Shown here one piece after another: positions 1 through 8,734 of a DNA stretch of 64,000 bases. A program made the position numbers and the translations under genes. The notes beneath the pieces are model-generated. The model was not told the origin of the DNA and made no database searches. It saw only the letters and a list, made by a program, of their open reading frames with translations. Source of the DNA: Lachnospiraceae bacterium UBA7202 (GTDB lineage Bacteria; Bacillota; Clostridia; Lachnospirales; Lachnospiraceae); assembly GCA_002490705.1 (NCBI GenBank), contig DKUO01000019.1, positions 14,594-78,593 on the forward strand. Reading direction: 5' to 3'. Each line of letters starts with the position of its first letter. The stretch's first letter is position 1.

Positions 1-803
1 CGATTGATAAGATTGATCCCATGATTGCGGAGAAGATGGGATTTGACAAGTGCTATCCGGTGTCCGGGCAGACCTACTCCCGCAAGGTGGATACGAGAGT
101 CTGCAACATATTGGCAGGCATCGCGTCCTCCGCCCACAAGATGTCCAATGATATCCGGCTGCTACAGCATTTGAAGGAAGTGGAGGAGCCCTTTGAGAAG
201 AGCCAGATCGGATCCTCCGCCATGGCCTACAAGAGAAACCCCATGCGCAGCGAGCGGATTGCCTCTCTGGCCCGCTTCGTGATGGTGGACGCCTTAAACC
301 CGGCGATCACCGCCTCCGTCCAGTGGTTTGAACGGACGCTGGATGATTCCGCCAACAAGCGGCTCTCGATTCCGGAGGCCTTTCTGGCGGTGGACGGGAT
401 TCTGGATCTTTGTCTGAATGTGGTGGACGGTCTGGTGGTGTATGATAAGGTGATCACCAAGCGGCTGATGAGCGAGCTCCCCTTCATGGCGACGGAAAAT
501 ATCATGATGGATGCGGTCAAGATGGGCGGCAACAGGCAGGAACTGCATGAGAAAATCAGGGAGCTTTCCATGATCGCCGGTGCAAACGTGAAGCGGGAGG
601 GAAAGGAAAATAATCTCTTGGAGCTGATCGCGGCGGACCCGGCCTTCAATATGAGCAAAGAGGATCTGGAAAAGACGATGGACCCAGCGAAGTATGTGGG
701 CCGTGCACCCTTGCAGGTGGAGAAGTTCCTCGAGGAGGTTGTGAAGCCGATTCTGCGGGAAAATAAAGAACTGCTTGGGGTGAAAGCGGAGATTACAGTT
801 TAA
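1..803 (+). CDS. purB: Adenylosuccinate lyase, C-terminal part (cut by window edge)
   Basis: Adenylosuccinate lyase releases fumarate at two steps of purine synthesis (SAICAR to AICAR, adenylosuccinate to AMP). The frame is open to the left edge (first full codon at base 3), so about 266 C-terminal residues are visible and the start lies outside. The signature loop of the fumarase/aspartase superfamily is present as GSSAMAYKRNP near residue 70 of the fragment, and helical core and tail follow to a normal stop. The family loop is usually GSSAMPYKRNP, so the P-to-A change is a small variation. purA lies about 5.8 kb downstream on the same strand but is not contiguous with it. The identification is firm. 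Confidence 0.95.
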   Translation, partial: IDKIDPMIAEKMGFDKCYPVSGQTYSRKVDTRVCNILAGIASSAHKMSNDIRLLQHLKEVEEPFEKSQIGSSAMAYKRNPMRSERIASLARFVMVDALNPAITASVQWFERTLDDSANKRLSIPEAFLAVDGILDLCLNVVDGLVVYDKVITKRLMSELPFMATENIMMDAVKMGGNRQELHEKIRELSMIAGANVKREGKENNLLELIAADPAFNMSKEDLEKTMDPAKYVGRAPLQVEKFLEEVVKPILRENKELLGVKAEITV

Positions 804-865
804 GAGCTTGCGCGGGAATGGGGAATGTGATAGATTAGAAGGAAACATAAAAAGAAGGCGATAGT

Positions 866-1750
866 GTGAAAGAAATAGAGCAGGACTTTGAGAAGACGGC
901 GATGCGGGTATCCACGGTCAGCATTGCGGCCAATTTTGTGTTGACTGTCTTTAAGCTTCTGGCGGGTGTGATCGCCCACTCCGGCGCAATGATTTCCGAC
1001 GCCATCCATTCGGCGTCGGATGTGTTCAGCACCATTGTGGTCATCATAGGCATCCGAATATCCAGAAAGGCGTCGGATAAGGACCACCCTTACGGGCATG
1101 AACGATTGGAATGTGTGGCGGCCATTGTGCTTGCCACCATTCTTGCATTTACCGGTCTGGGGATCGGTTATACGGCGCTTGGAAAGATTGTGGGCGGTGA
1201 TTATGCAGGTCTGGCAGTGCCGGGACGGCTTGCTCTTGTGGCGGCGGTGGTCTCCATTCTGGTGAAGGAAGCGATGTACCAATACACGAAAATCTGCGCT
1301 AAGCGGATTGATTCCAGCGCTTTGATGGCGGATGCGTGGCATCACCGCTCGGACGCTCTGTCCTCTGTGGGCGCGCTGATCGGTATCGGTGGCGCGAGAC
1401 TCGGTTTTCCGATTCTGGACCCCGTAGCCAGTGTGGTGATCTGCGTCTTTATTGAGAAGGCGGCTTACGAAATCTTTATGGATGCGGTAGATAAAATGGT
1501 GGATAAGGCATGTGACGAGGAGACAGAGCATGCTCTGATACAGTGCGCCATGGATCAGGAGGGAGTGCTTGGCGTGGACCTTCTGCATACCCGCGTTTTC
1601 GGCAATAAGATCTATGTGGATATCGAAATTCGTGCGGATGGGGAGGAAACCCTGCGGCAGGCCCATGCCATAGCGGAGCGGGTACACGATTCCATTGAGA
1701 AAAATTTCCCCAAAGTGAAACATATTATGGTGCATGTGAATCCCGGTTGA
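866..1750 (+). CDS. Cation diffusion facilitator family divalent-metal exporter
   Basis: A 294-residue CDF transporter, an inner-membrane exporter of divalent metal (Zn, Fe, Mn or Co) in exchange for protons. The family metal site is visible: an HS..D pattern in TM2 (ISDAIHSASDV), the HPYGHERLE loop after TM3, and the HxxxD site of TM5 (AWHHRSDAL). A cytoplasmic ferredoxin-like domain closes the protein (from about residue 215 to HIMVHVNPG). The start is a GTG at 866; no strong ribosome site is visible. The metal cannot be read from sequence. The next gene is a metal-exporting P-type ATPase 233 nt downstream behind its own promoter, so the two may serve metal efflux together. Confidence 0.9.
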   Translation: MKEIEQDFEKTAMRVSTVSIAANFVLTVFKLLAGVIAHSGAMISDAIHSASDVFSTIVVIIGIRISRKASDKDHPYGHERLECVAAIVLATILAFTGLGIGYTALGKIVGGDYAGLAVPGRLALVAAVVSILVKEAMYQYTKICAKRIDSSALMADAWHHRSDALSSVGALIGIGGARLGFPILDPVASVVICVFIEKAAYEIFMDAVDKMVDKACDEETEHALIQCAMDQEGVLGVDLLHTRVFGNKIYVDIEIRADGEETLRQAHAIAERVHDSIEKNFPKVKHIMVHVNPG

Positions 1751-1914
1751 TCTCTGTGGTGAAGGATGCTGCTGTGGCTTGCGTATCGGTGGAAAAGATA
1801 GTAAAATAAGGGAGACATCTTCAGTTCTGGGAGGAGTACGGAAACGTATCGCCAGTGTCTCGGTTCACACACAGAATATCCCGGAGAACACTTGGCGGCT
1901 GGAGATGTTTTTTC

Positions 1915-1954
1915 TTGACAAACAATTAAATAAGTGTTTAAATGTTCATATAAA
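1915..1954 (+). promoter_or_regulatory. Promoter with possible ArsR/SmtB-type operator before metal ATPase
   Basis: TTGACA at 1915-1920, a 17-nt spacer, and TTAAAT at 1938-1943 form a plausible sigma-A promoter. Overlapping it, TAAGTGTTTA (1931-1940) and TGTTCATATA (1943-1952) form an imperfect palindrome. Read on the other strand it begins TATATGAACA, which matches the half-site I recall for CzrA/SmtB-family metal sensors; the second half is only partly conserved. No ArsR-family gene lies nearby in the window, so regulation by one is inference. Confidence 0.4.
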
Positions 1955-1982
1955 GAAATGTAGAGGAAGGGGAGAGACGACC

Positions 1983-3875
1983 ATGACAAAAAAACAGAAA
2001 AAGGTTCTCGAGAGAATTATCATTTCAGCATTTCTGGTACTGATCTGCCAGTGCATTGGGATAGAAAGTCCGTATCTGCGGCTTGCACTTTTTATGATAC
2101 CCTATTTGATCATCGGTTATGATATATTGCGGAAAGCTTTTTTGGGCGTGATCCACGGTGAGGTTTTTGACGAAAACTTTCTGATGGCGGTGGCCACTCT
2201 GGGAGCCATCCTTCTGGGCGAATATATGGAGGGTGTGGCCGTTATGCTGTTCTATCAGATCGGCGAGTTGTTTCAGAGCTATGCCGTGGGAAGAAGCCGG
2301 GGAAATATCGCGAAGCTGATGGATATCCGCCCGGACTATGCCAATGTGGAGGTGGACGGGCACACCAGACAGGTGGACCCGGATGAGGTGGAGATCGGTA
2401 CGATTATTCTGGTGCAGCCCGGTGAGAAAATTCCCATCGACGGCGTGATAGAGGAGGGGGAGGCGTCCCTAAACACCAGCGCGCTGACAGGGGAGAGCCT
2501 TCCGAGACAGGTGCGAAAGGGCGACGTGGTGATCAGCGGAAGCGTGAATATGTCGGGACTTTTGAAGATCCGTACAACCAAGGAATTCGGCGAGTCTACA
2601 GTCTCAAAGATTTTAGAGCTTGTGGAAAATTCCAGTATGAAAAAATCGAGATCCGAAAATTTTATCACCCGTTTTGCCAGATACTATACGCCGGCAGTGT
2701 GCTATGGCGCGCTGGCGCTGGCGCTTCTGCCTCCGCTTCTCAGTCTGGTTTTCGGATATGCACCCCATTGGTCCATGTGGATGACAAGAGCATTGACCAC
2801 TTTGGTCATAAGCTGTCCGTGCGCCTTGGTGATTTCCATTCCTCTGAGCTTTTTCGGCGGGATCGGCGGCGCTTCCGCACAGGGGATTCTGGTGAAGGGA
2901 TCCAATTACTTAGAGGCCCTTTCTGAGACGAAATATGTGGTGTGTGATAAGACGGGCACACTGACAAAGGGAGTTTTTGAGGTGACCCGCATGGAGGCGG
3001 CGGAAGGGTTTACCAAAGAGACGCTTCTTGCCTATGCGGCTCTCGCGGAGAGCTATTCGACCCATCCGATCAGCAAAAGCCTGCGGGAGGCCTACGGGCA
3101 GGAGATTGACGCGGGCCGCGTAAGAGATGTGGAGGAGATCAGCGGACATGGCGTCTGTGCCAATGTGGACGGGCGGTTTGTGGCGGCCGGTAACCGCAGA
3201 CTGATGGAGAAGCAGCAGATTACGCCCATGGAACTGGGGGAGGCGGGCACACAGGTGCACGTGGCGGTGGACGGTGTTTACGCGGGGTGTATCCTGATCT
3301 CTGATGTGGTGAAGCCCGGCGCACGGGAAGCGCTGGCAGCCCTGAAAAAAGCGGGTGTGCGCAAAATAGTTATGTTAACCGGAGACGCCAAGGCGGCGGC
3401 ACAGAGCGTGGCGGATGAACTCGGCGTGGATGAAGTGAGGAGCGAGCTTCTGCCGGCGGATAAGGTGGCGGAGGTGGAGCGGCTTCTTGCGGAAAAAGGG
3501 AAAAAGGAAAAGTTAGCCTTTGTGGGGGACGGCATCAATGACGCACCGGTATTGTCCCGGGCGGATCTGGGGATAGCCATGGGCGCTCTCGGTTCGGATG
3601 CGGCCATAGAGGCGGCGGATATCGTACTGATGGACGACGATCCGGCAAAGATTGCCCTTGCCATGCAGATTTCGAGAAAAACTCTCAGAATTGTCCATCA
3701 AAACATTGTGTTTGCGCTGGCGGTTAAGCTGGCCTGCCTGTTGTTTGGCGCGGTCGGCCTGGTAGGCATGTGGTGGGCGATTTTTGCGGACGTGGGCGTT
3801 ATGATTCTGGCGGTGTTAAATGCCACAAGGGCGCTTGCGACCGGACGTGTACAGGTATCGGGAAGCAATTCGTAA
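1983..3875 (+). CDS. P1B-type heavy-metal translocating ATPase (Zn/Cd/Co class)
   Basis: A membrane ATPase of about 630 residues that exports soft or divalent metals. Visible motifs in order: actuator TGES (ALTGESLPR), the metal-binding CPC in TM6 (SCPCALVIS), phosphorylation site DKTGTLTKG, the HP of the nucleotide domain (HPISKSL), and hinge GDGINDAPVL. The CPC motif and overall size fit the CadA/ZntA group. No N-terminal CxxC metal-binding domain is present: the chain begins almost directly with the first membrane helices. The frame is open from 1779, but ATG 1983, with a purine-rich GGAAGGGGAGA site upstream and a promoter at 1915, is the sensible start. The likely substrate is Zn or Cd; cobalt is possible. 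Confidence 0.93.
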   Translation: MTKKQKKVLERIIISAFLVLICQCIGIESPYLRLALFMIPYLIIGYDILRKAFLGVIHGEVFDENFLMAVATLGAILLGEYMEGVAVMLFYQIGELFQSYAVGRSRGNIAKLMDIRPDYANVEVDGHTRQVDPDEVEIGTIILVQPGEKIPIDGVIEEGEASLNTSALTGESLPRQVRKGDVVISGSVNMSGLLKIRTTKEFGESTVSKILELVENSSMKKSRSENFITRFARYYTPAVCYGALALALLPPLLSLVFGYAPHWSMWMTRALTTLVISCPCALVISIPLSFFGGIGGASAQGILVKGSNYLEALSETKYVVCDKTGTLTKGVFEVTRMEAAEGFTKETLLAYAALAESYSTHPISKSLREAYGQEIDAGRVRDVEEISGHGVCANVDGRFVAAGNRRLMEKQQITPMELGEAGTQVHVAVDGVYAGCILISDVVKPGAREALAALKKAGVRKIVMLTGDAKAAAQSVADELGVDEVRSELLPADKVAEVERLLAEKGKKEKLAFVGDGINDAPVLSRADLGIAMGALGSDAAIEAADIVLMDDDPAKIALAMQISRKTLRIVHQNIVFALAVKLACLLFGAVGLVGMWWAIFADVGVMILAVLNATRALATGRVQVSGSNS

Positions 3876-3963
3876 CAAAATTGTAATATTTTATAGAAAT
3901 TTCTATGTCTTTCTTGCGCAATTTGTGATAGAATGGAAAAGATGAGTGGAGGTGACCTTATTT

Positions 3964-4725
3964 ATGAGCACAGATTTGCGCAAGAGAAAGATCACTTATA
4001 CGATAATACTGACCTCTGATTCTCCCAAGTCGGACGCTAGGAGAATGCACATTAAGACGGGCGCGCTGGCGGCGGTCTCTTTTGTGTTGTTTGTAGCTGT
4101 GATCTGCTACGCGGTGTATGTCACGATAACCATGGCCGGTTCCAGAGACCGAAATGCCAGACAGCTGGAACAGATTGTCCAGATGAAAGAGGAGAACGAA
4201 ACTCTGACAGCGGAAAAGGAGTCTCTTGAGAGCAGAGTGTCGTCGTTGGAAGAGACCCTTGCCCGAAAGGAAGAGCAGGAGCACGAGCTGGTGGCGGCCC
4301 ACGAGGAGAATTATATTCCGAGGGGATTCCCCATGAGCGGTGCGGCGCAGATTAAGGAAGAAGACGCCGCAGCGGAAGAAGGGGATGCACAGGACGACGG
4401 GGCATTGAAGGTTGAGGCCAAGGAGGAGTGGAAGGAACTGATTTTCACAGCCGCAGAGGGGACTAAGGTTGTTGCCACCGCACCCGGCACGGTAAAGGAG
4501 GTCAGGGAAGCGGAAGGAGAAGTCAGCTACGTGGTGATTGACCACGGAAACGGCTATATTACCACTTACCGGAATTTGGGAAGTCCCATTGTGGAGGAGG
4601 GCAGCCAGGTTGTGAAGGGCGTTGCGCTTTTTCTGGTGGGAGAAGAAAATACAGAGACAGGTTACAGCATCCGAAAGGATGACGAATATATTGATCCATT
4701 GGAATTAATTGAGATCAAAGGATAG
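3964..4725 (+). CDS. Membrane-anchored coiled-coil protein with degenerate LytM (M23) domain
   Basis: A 253-residue protein with a cytoplasmic N-terminus, one membrane helix at about residues 29-50, a coiled coil at about 60-105, and a C-terminal LytM-like fold (about 150-253; YVVIDHGNGY is typical M23). All catalytic zinc ligands appear lost: there is no HxGxD before the fold, the usual YAHL is YRNL, and the usual HLHFE stretch reads TGYSIRK. It is therefore probably a non-catalytic partner, like EnvC or SpoIIQ-type LytM proteins. ATG 3964 is chosen because GGAGGTGA lies 8 nt upstream; the GTG at 3946 overlaps that site. A bactofilin gene follows 10 nt later, an arrangement known for bactofilin/M23 pairs in other phyla. 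Confidence 0.8.
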   Translation: MSTDLRKRKITYTIILTSDSPKSDARRMHIKTGALAAVSFVLFVAVICYAVYVTITMAGSRDRNARQLEQIVQMKEENETLTAEKESLESRVSSLEETLARKEEQEHELVAAHEENYIPRGFPMSGAAQIKEEDAAAEEGDAQDDGALKVEAKEEWKELIFTAAEGTKVVATAPGTVKEVREAEGEVSYVVIDHGNGYITTYRNLGSPIVEEGSQVVKGVALFLVGEENTETGYSIRKDDEYIDPLELIEIKG

Positions 4726-4735
4726 GGAGGAAATT

Positions 4736-5197
4736 ATGTTGGGAAAGAAAACAGCGGAACCGATCAACGCAAAGATCAGCAGTGTCATAGGAGCTGACAT
4801 GGTGGTAAACGGCGATATCCACGCCAAGGAGGCTGTCCGGGTAGAGGGCAGCGTGACGGGCGATGTGGAGACGGAGGGCGCAATGATTATCAGCGCCAGC
4901 GGCAGGGTAAAGGGAAACGTGAAGGGCAGCAGCATTATCATCGGCGGTTCTCTGGAGGGTGATTTGACTTCCGGCGGCAGAACCGAGGTGGTTTCCACAG
5001 GTAAGGTGATCGGCAACATCCGCACCAAGAGTCTGGTTGTGGACGAAAATGCGGTTTTCCAGGGACAGTGTATCATGAATGCGGAAGGCATTCCTTCTTC
5101 ACCTGCCCAGAATACGCCTGAGAAGACAGAGGAGCAGAAGAAGGAAGAGCAGGATAAAGAAAACAACAACAGCAGTAATAAATGGAATAAGAGATAA
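4736..5197 (+). CDS. Bactofilin (polymer-forming cytoskeletal protein)
   Basis: A 153-residue bactofilin (DUF583 fold), a right-handed beta-helix protein that self-assembles into filaments at the membrane without nucleotide. The core (about residues 15-110) shows the expected repeating short beta strands with glycine turns, e.g. DMVVNGDIHAKEAVRVEGSV and GKVIGNIRTKSLVV. Short disordered tails flank it; the C-terminal one is rich in E, K and N. ATG 4736 has GGGAGG 6 nt upstream. It sits directly behind the inactive LytM membrane protein, so the pair probably acts together in cell-wall shape or localisation (inference). Confidence 0.9.
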   Translation: MLGKKTAEPINAKISSVIGADMVVNGDIHAKEAVRVEGSVTGDVETEGAMIISASGRVKGNVKGSSIIIGGSLEGDLTSGGRTEVVSTGKVIGNIRTKSLVVDENAVFQGQCIMNAEGIPSSPAQNTPEKTEEQKKEEQDKENNNSSNKWNKR

Positions 5198-5203
5198 GGA
5201 AGA

Positions 5204-6535
5204 GTGGAACAGATATCTTTATTTGACAGAGAAATGCCACAGCCTCTGGCGGCCAAGCTGCGGCCTTCGACCCTTGAAGAGTATGTGGGGCAGGGCCATT
5301 TACTGGGACCGGGAAAAGTGCTTCGGAAGCTGATTGAACAGGATCAGATATCTTCGATGATTTTCTGGGGACCGCCCGGCGTTGGCAAGACAACTCTGGC
5401 AAGGATCATCGCCAATAAGACGAAATCATCTTTTATTGACTTTTCCGCAGTGACAAGCGGTATCAAGGAGATACGCACTGTCATGGAACAGGCGGAACAA
5501 AACAGACAGTACGGCGTCAGGACGATTCTGTTTGTGGACGAGATCCATCGGTTTAACAAGGCGCAGCAGGATGCGTTTTTGCCTTTCGTGGAGAAGGGCA
5601 GTATCATTTTGATAGGTGCAACGACCGAGAATCCGTCTTTTGAGATCAACAGCGCGCTTTTATCCCGCTGTAAGGTGTTTGTGCTGCAGGCGCTCACGAC
5701 GCAGGAGATCAAGGAGCTTTTGCGGCATGCCCTGAAAGACCAGAGGGGGTTCGGCAATCAAACAGTGCAGATTGACGACGAACTTCTGGAAACCATAGCT
5801 GTCTTCGCCAACGGGGATGCGAGAAACGCCCTGTCCACGCTGGAAATGGTAGTGTTAAACGGCGAGATGGACGCACAGGGCGCGGTCACGGTGACAAAGG
5901 AGACGCTGGAACAGTGCACCATGCGCAAATCCCTTCTGTATGACAAGAAGGGGGAGGAGCATTACAATCTCATTTCCGCCCTGCACAAATCCATGCGCAA
6001 TTCCGACCCGGATGCGGCGGTGTATTGGCTGGCACGTATGTTGGAGGCGGGGGAAGATCCCCTTTATGTTGCGAGACGCGTGGTGCGTTTTGCCAGTGAG
6101 GATGTGGGGCTTGCTGATCCGCAGGCGTTGCAGATAGCGGTGGCAGCCTATCAGGCATGCCATTTTCTGGGGATGCCCGAGTGCAACGTGCATCTGACCC
6201 AGGCTGTGGTCTATGTGGCGCTGGCGCCCAAGTCAAACGCCATGGAGGTGTCTTACAATGAGGCGAAGGCGGACGCCGTAAAGGACCTGGCGGAACCGGT
6301 GCCCCTTGTGATCCGAAACGGGGTTACGGGGCTTATGCGAGAACTGGATTACGGAAAGGGCTACCAGTACGCCCATGATACTGAGGAGAAGCTGACAAAT
6401 ATGCAATGCCTGCCGGACGCCCTTGTGGGGCGGGAATATTACCGGCCTGCGGGCATGGGTGAGGAAGCGGCTTTAAAAAAGCGGCTGGAAGAGATCAAGG
6501 CATGGAAAAAAGCCCATGCGCCGACGGACTATTGA
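5204..6535 (+). CDS. rarA: Replication-associated recombination protein A (MgsA/RarA AAA+ ATPase)
   Basis: A 443-residue clamp-loader-like AAA+ ATPase that acts at stalled replication forks. The N-terminus (ISLFDREMPQPLA then RPSTLEEYVGQ) is typical of the family. Walker A is GPPGVGKTT, Walker B is LFVDEIHRF, and sensor 1 is GATTENPS. The C-terminal part continues through the tetramerisation region (YNLISALHKSMRNSDPDAA). Full length for the family. The start is a GTG at 5204, only 6 nt after the bactofilin stop and with a short AAGGA site very close to it, so translational coupling to the bactofilin gene is likely. Confidence 0.94.
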   Translation: MEQISLFDREMPQPLAAKLRPSTLEEYVGQGHLLGPGKVLRKLIEQDQISSMIFWGPPGVGKTTLARIIANKTKSSFIDFSAVTSGIKEIRTVMEQAEQNRQYGVRTILFVDEIHRFNKAQQDAFLPFVEKGSIILIGATTENPSFEINSALLSRCKVFVLQALTTQEIKELLRHALKDQRGFGNQTVQIDDELLETIAVFANGDARNALSTLEMVVLNGEMDAQGAVTVTKETLEQCTMRKSLLYDKKGEEHYNLISALHKSMRNSDPDAAVYWLARMLEAGEDPLYVARRVVRFASEDVGLADPQALQIAVAAYQACHFLGMPECNVHLTQAVVYVALAPKSNAMEVSYNEAKADAVKDLAEPVPLVIRNGVTGLMRELDYGKGYQYAHDTEEKLTNMQCLPDALVGREYYRPAGMGEEAALKKRLEEIKAWKKAHAPTDY

Positions 6536-6571
6536 CGCAGGGTGCAATGACAGAGCAAGGAGGAATCAATT

Positions 6572-7864
6572 ATGGTAAAAGCAGTGGTCGGCGCCAACTG
6601 GGGCGACGAGGGCAAGGGAAAAATCACGGATATGCTCGCTGAGGAAGCGGATATTATCGTGCGCTTTCAGGGAGGAGCGAACGCGGGACACACGATTGTA
6701 AACAATTATGGAAAGTTTGCCTTGCATACATTGCCTTCCGGCGTGTTCTACGGGCATACCACCAGCGTGATCGGAAACGGCGTGGCGCTTAATATTCCGC
6801 TTTTGATTAACGAGATTAAATCCATTACAGACAGAAATGTACCGATGCCGAAGATTCTGGTGTCGGAGCGCTGTCAGATCGTGATGCCCTACCATATTTC
6901 GTTTGACCAGTATGAGGAAGAAAGGCTGGGCGGTAAGTCTTTCGGCTCCACCAAGTCGGGAATTGCGCCGTTTTATTCGGATAAGTACGCAAAGATCGGT
7001 TTTCAGGTCAGCGAACTCTTTGCCGAGAAGGAACTGAAAGAGAAGCTTGTCAGAGTCTGTGAGACGAAAAATGTACTTTTGGAGCACTTATATCATAAAC
7101 CGACGATGAATCCGGACGAACTGTTTGAGACTATGATGGATTACAGGGAAAAGATCGCGCCCTATGTATGCGATGTGTCCGCTTTTCTGGATCAGGCATT
7201 AAAGGATGGAAAGACGGTTCTTTTGGAGGGGCAGCTCGGCACGTTGAAGGATCCCGATCACGGCATTTATCCGATGGTGACTTCTTCCTCCACGCTGGCG
7301 GCCTACGGCGCCATCGGCGCAGGCATTCCGCCTTATGAGATCAAACAGGTGATCACGGTCTGCAAGGCGTATTCCTCAGCGGTGGGTGCGGGCGCGTTTG
7401 TGTCGGAGCTTTTCGGGGATGAGGCGGATGAGCTGAGAAGACGGGGCGGCGACGGCGGAGAGTTCGGCGCTACCACGGGACGTCCCAGAAGAGTGGGATG
7501 GTTTGACTGCGTGGCTTCCAAATACGGCTGCCGTTTGCAGGGAACCACCGATGTGGCGTTTACAGTGCTCGACGTGCTCGGATATCTGGATGAGATTCCG
7601 GTCTGCGTGGGGTATGAGATAGACGGCGAAGTGACCACGGATTTCCCCGTGACATATAAACTGGAGAAGGCAAAGCCGGTGTTCAAAAAGCTCCCGGGTT
7701 GGAAGTGTGGGACCCGCGGTATTCGGAAATATGAGGAACTGCCGGAAAACTGCCGCAAATATGTGGAGTATATCGAGGAACAGATTGGGTATCCTATTAC
7801 CATGGTATCGAACGGCCCCGGCAGAGAAGATATTATTTACAGGGAGAGTCCTCTGAAGAAATAG
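6572..7864 (+). CDS. purA: Adenylosuccinate synthetase
   Basis: A 430-residue GTP-dependent enzyme joining IMP and aspartate to adenylosuccinate. Signatures: WGDEGKGK at the N-terminus (GTP loop and catalytic Asp), GGANAGHT, YPMVTSSST in the middle, and TTGRPRRVGWFD near residue 303. Length is normal for the family. AGGAGG lies about 8 nt before ATG 6572. It follows rarA by 36 nt. Its product is the substrate of the lyase partly encoded at the left edge. Confidence 0.97.
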   Translation: MVKAVVGANWGDEGKGKITDMLAEEADIIVRFQGGANAGHTIVNNYGKFALHTLPSGVFYGHTTSVIGNGVALNIPLLINEIKSITDRNVPMPKILVSERCQIVMPYHISFDQYEEERLGGKSFGSTKSGIAPFYSDKYAKIGFQVSELFAEKELKEKLVRVCETKNVLLEHLYHKPTMNPDELFETMMDYREKIAPYVCDVSAFLDQALKDGKTVLLEGQLGTLKDPDHGIYPMVTSSSTLAAYGAIGAGIPPYEIKQVITVCKAYSSAVGAGAFVSELFGDEADELRRRGGDGGEFGATTGRPRRVGWFDCVASKYGCRLQGTTDVAFTVLDVLGYLDEIPVCVGYEIDGEVTTDFPVTYKLEKAKPVFKKLPGWKCGTRGIRKYEELPENCRKYVEYIEEQIGYPITMVSNGPGREDIIYRESPLKK

Positions 7865-7886
7865 GGGCGGTATACAGGGAGAGAAG

Positions 7887-7910
7887 GGCAGCGGGTGATG
7901 TTCCGCTGCC
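7887..7910 (+). terminator. Hairpin after purA, weak terminator
   Basis: GGCAGCGG (7887-7894) and CCGCTGCC (7903-7910) form a perfect 8-bp GC-rich stem with an 8-nt loop just after the purA stop. The downstream tail (TTATCTG) is poor in T, so termination may be partial. Confidence 0.5.
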
Positions 7911-7955
7911 TTATCTGACTAAAAAACAGTGTTTGATCAGAATGGAGGGAAAATG

Positions 7956-8702
7956 ATGTTACTGGAAAACAAAGTTGCGATTGTGACAGGCGGAAGCAGA
8001 GGAATCGGATATGCGACCGTGGAGGCATTTTTGAAGGAGGGCGCGAAGGTGGTGCTCTGCGCAAGCCGCAAGGAGACAGCGGATCAGGCAGTCTCCAAGC
8101 TGAAAGAGGGATATGCGGATGCTGTCATTGAGGGAATTTATCCTAATCTGTCTGACTATGCGGCGGTGAAGGAGGCATTTGACGGTGTTGTGAAAAAATA
8201 CGGAAAGATTGATATTTTGGTCAACAATGCGGGAGTGTCGGAGAGCACACCCTTTACCGATTACACGGGCGAGACCTTCGATAAGGTAATGGATTTAAAT
8301 ATCAAGGGTGTGTTCAACTGCTCTAAGGTAGTGAGCGGCCATATGATTGAGGCGGGAAGCGGCGTGATTCTCAACACCTCTTCCATGGTGAGTGTGTACG
8401 GACAGCCTGCGGGTATCGCTTATCCCACGTCCAAGTTTGCGGTCAACGGTTTCACCCTTTCTCTGGCGAGGGAGTTAGGGCCGAAAGGGATCCGCGTCAA
8501 TGCAGTGGCGCCCGGCATCACCTACACCGACATGATGCGCAGTGTGCCAAAGGAAGTGATCGACCCGATGATTGCACAGATTCCGCTCAGAAGGATGGGG
8601 CAGCCGGAAGATATCGCCAATGCTTTTGTATTTTTGGCTTCGGACAGAGCCTCCTATATCAGCGGAGAGGTGCTGCACGTAGACGGACTGGCAAGAAGCT
8701 AA
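7956..8702 (+). CDS. Short-chain dehydrogenase/reductase (FabG-like)
   Basis: A classical SDR of about 248 residues, an NAD(P)-dependent oxidoreductase in the cytosol. The cofactor loop TGGSRGIG, the NNAG motif, and the catalytic Ser...Tyr-x-x-x-Lys set (NTSSMVSV, then AYPTSK) are all present, and the C-terminus (DRASYISGEVLHVDG) is standard. It resembles 3-oxoacyl-ACP reductases and sugar-alcohol or steroid dehydrogenases, but it is not next to fatty-acid genes, so the substrate is unknown. ATG 7956 is preferred over the adjacent ATG 7953 because GGAGG ends 7 nt before it. Confidence 0.9.
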   Translation: MLLENKVAIVTGGSRGIGYATVEAFLKEGAKVVLCASRKETADQAVSKLKEGYADAVIEGIYPNLSDYAAVKEAFDGVVKKYGKIDILVNNAGVSESTPFTDYTGETFDKVMDLNIKGVFNCSKVVSGHMIEAGSGVILNTSSMVSVYGQPAGIAYPTSKFAVNGFTLSLARELGPKGIRVNAVAPGITYTDMMRSVPKEVIDPMIAQIPLRRMGQPEDIANAFVFLASDRASYISGEVLHVDGLARS

Positions 8703-8734
8703 AATTTACACTAGAAACGGAATGGAGAAAAGAG

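Noticed and set aside
800..1735. Long minus-strand open frame opposite the CDF transporter
   Set aside because: It lies antisense to a clear transporter, is rich in His and Arg with no domain, and has no ribosome site.
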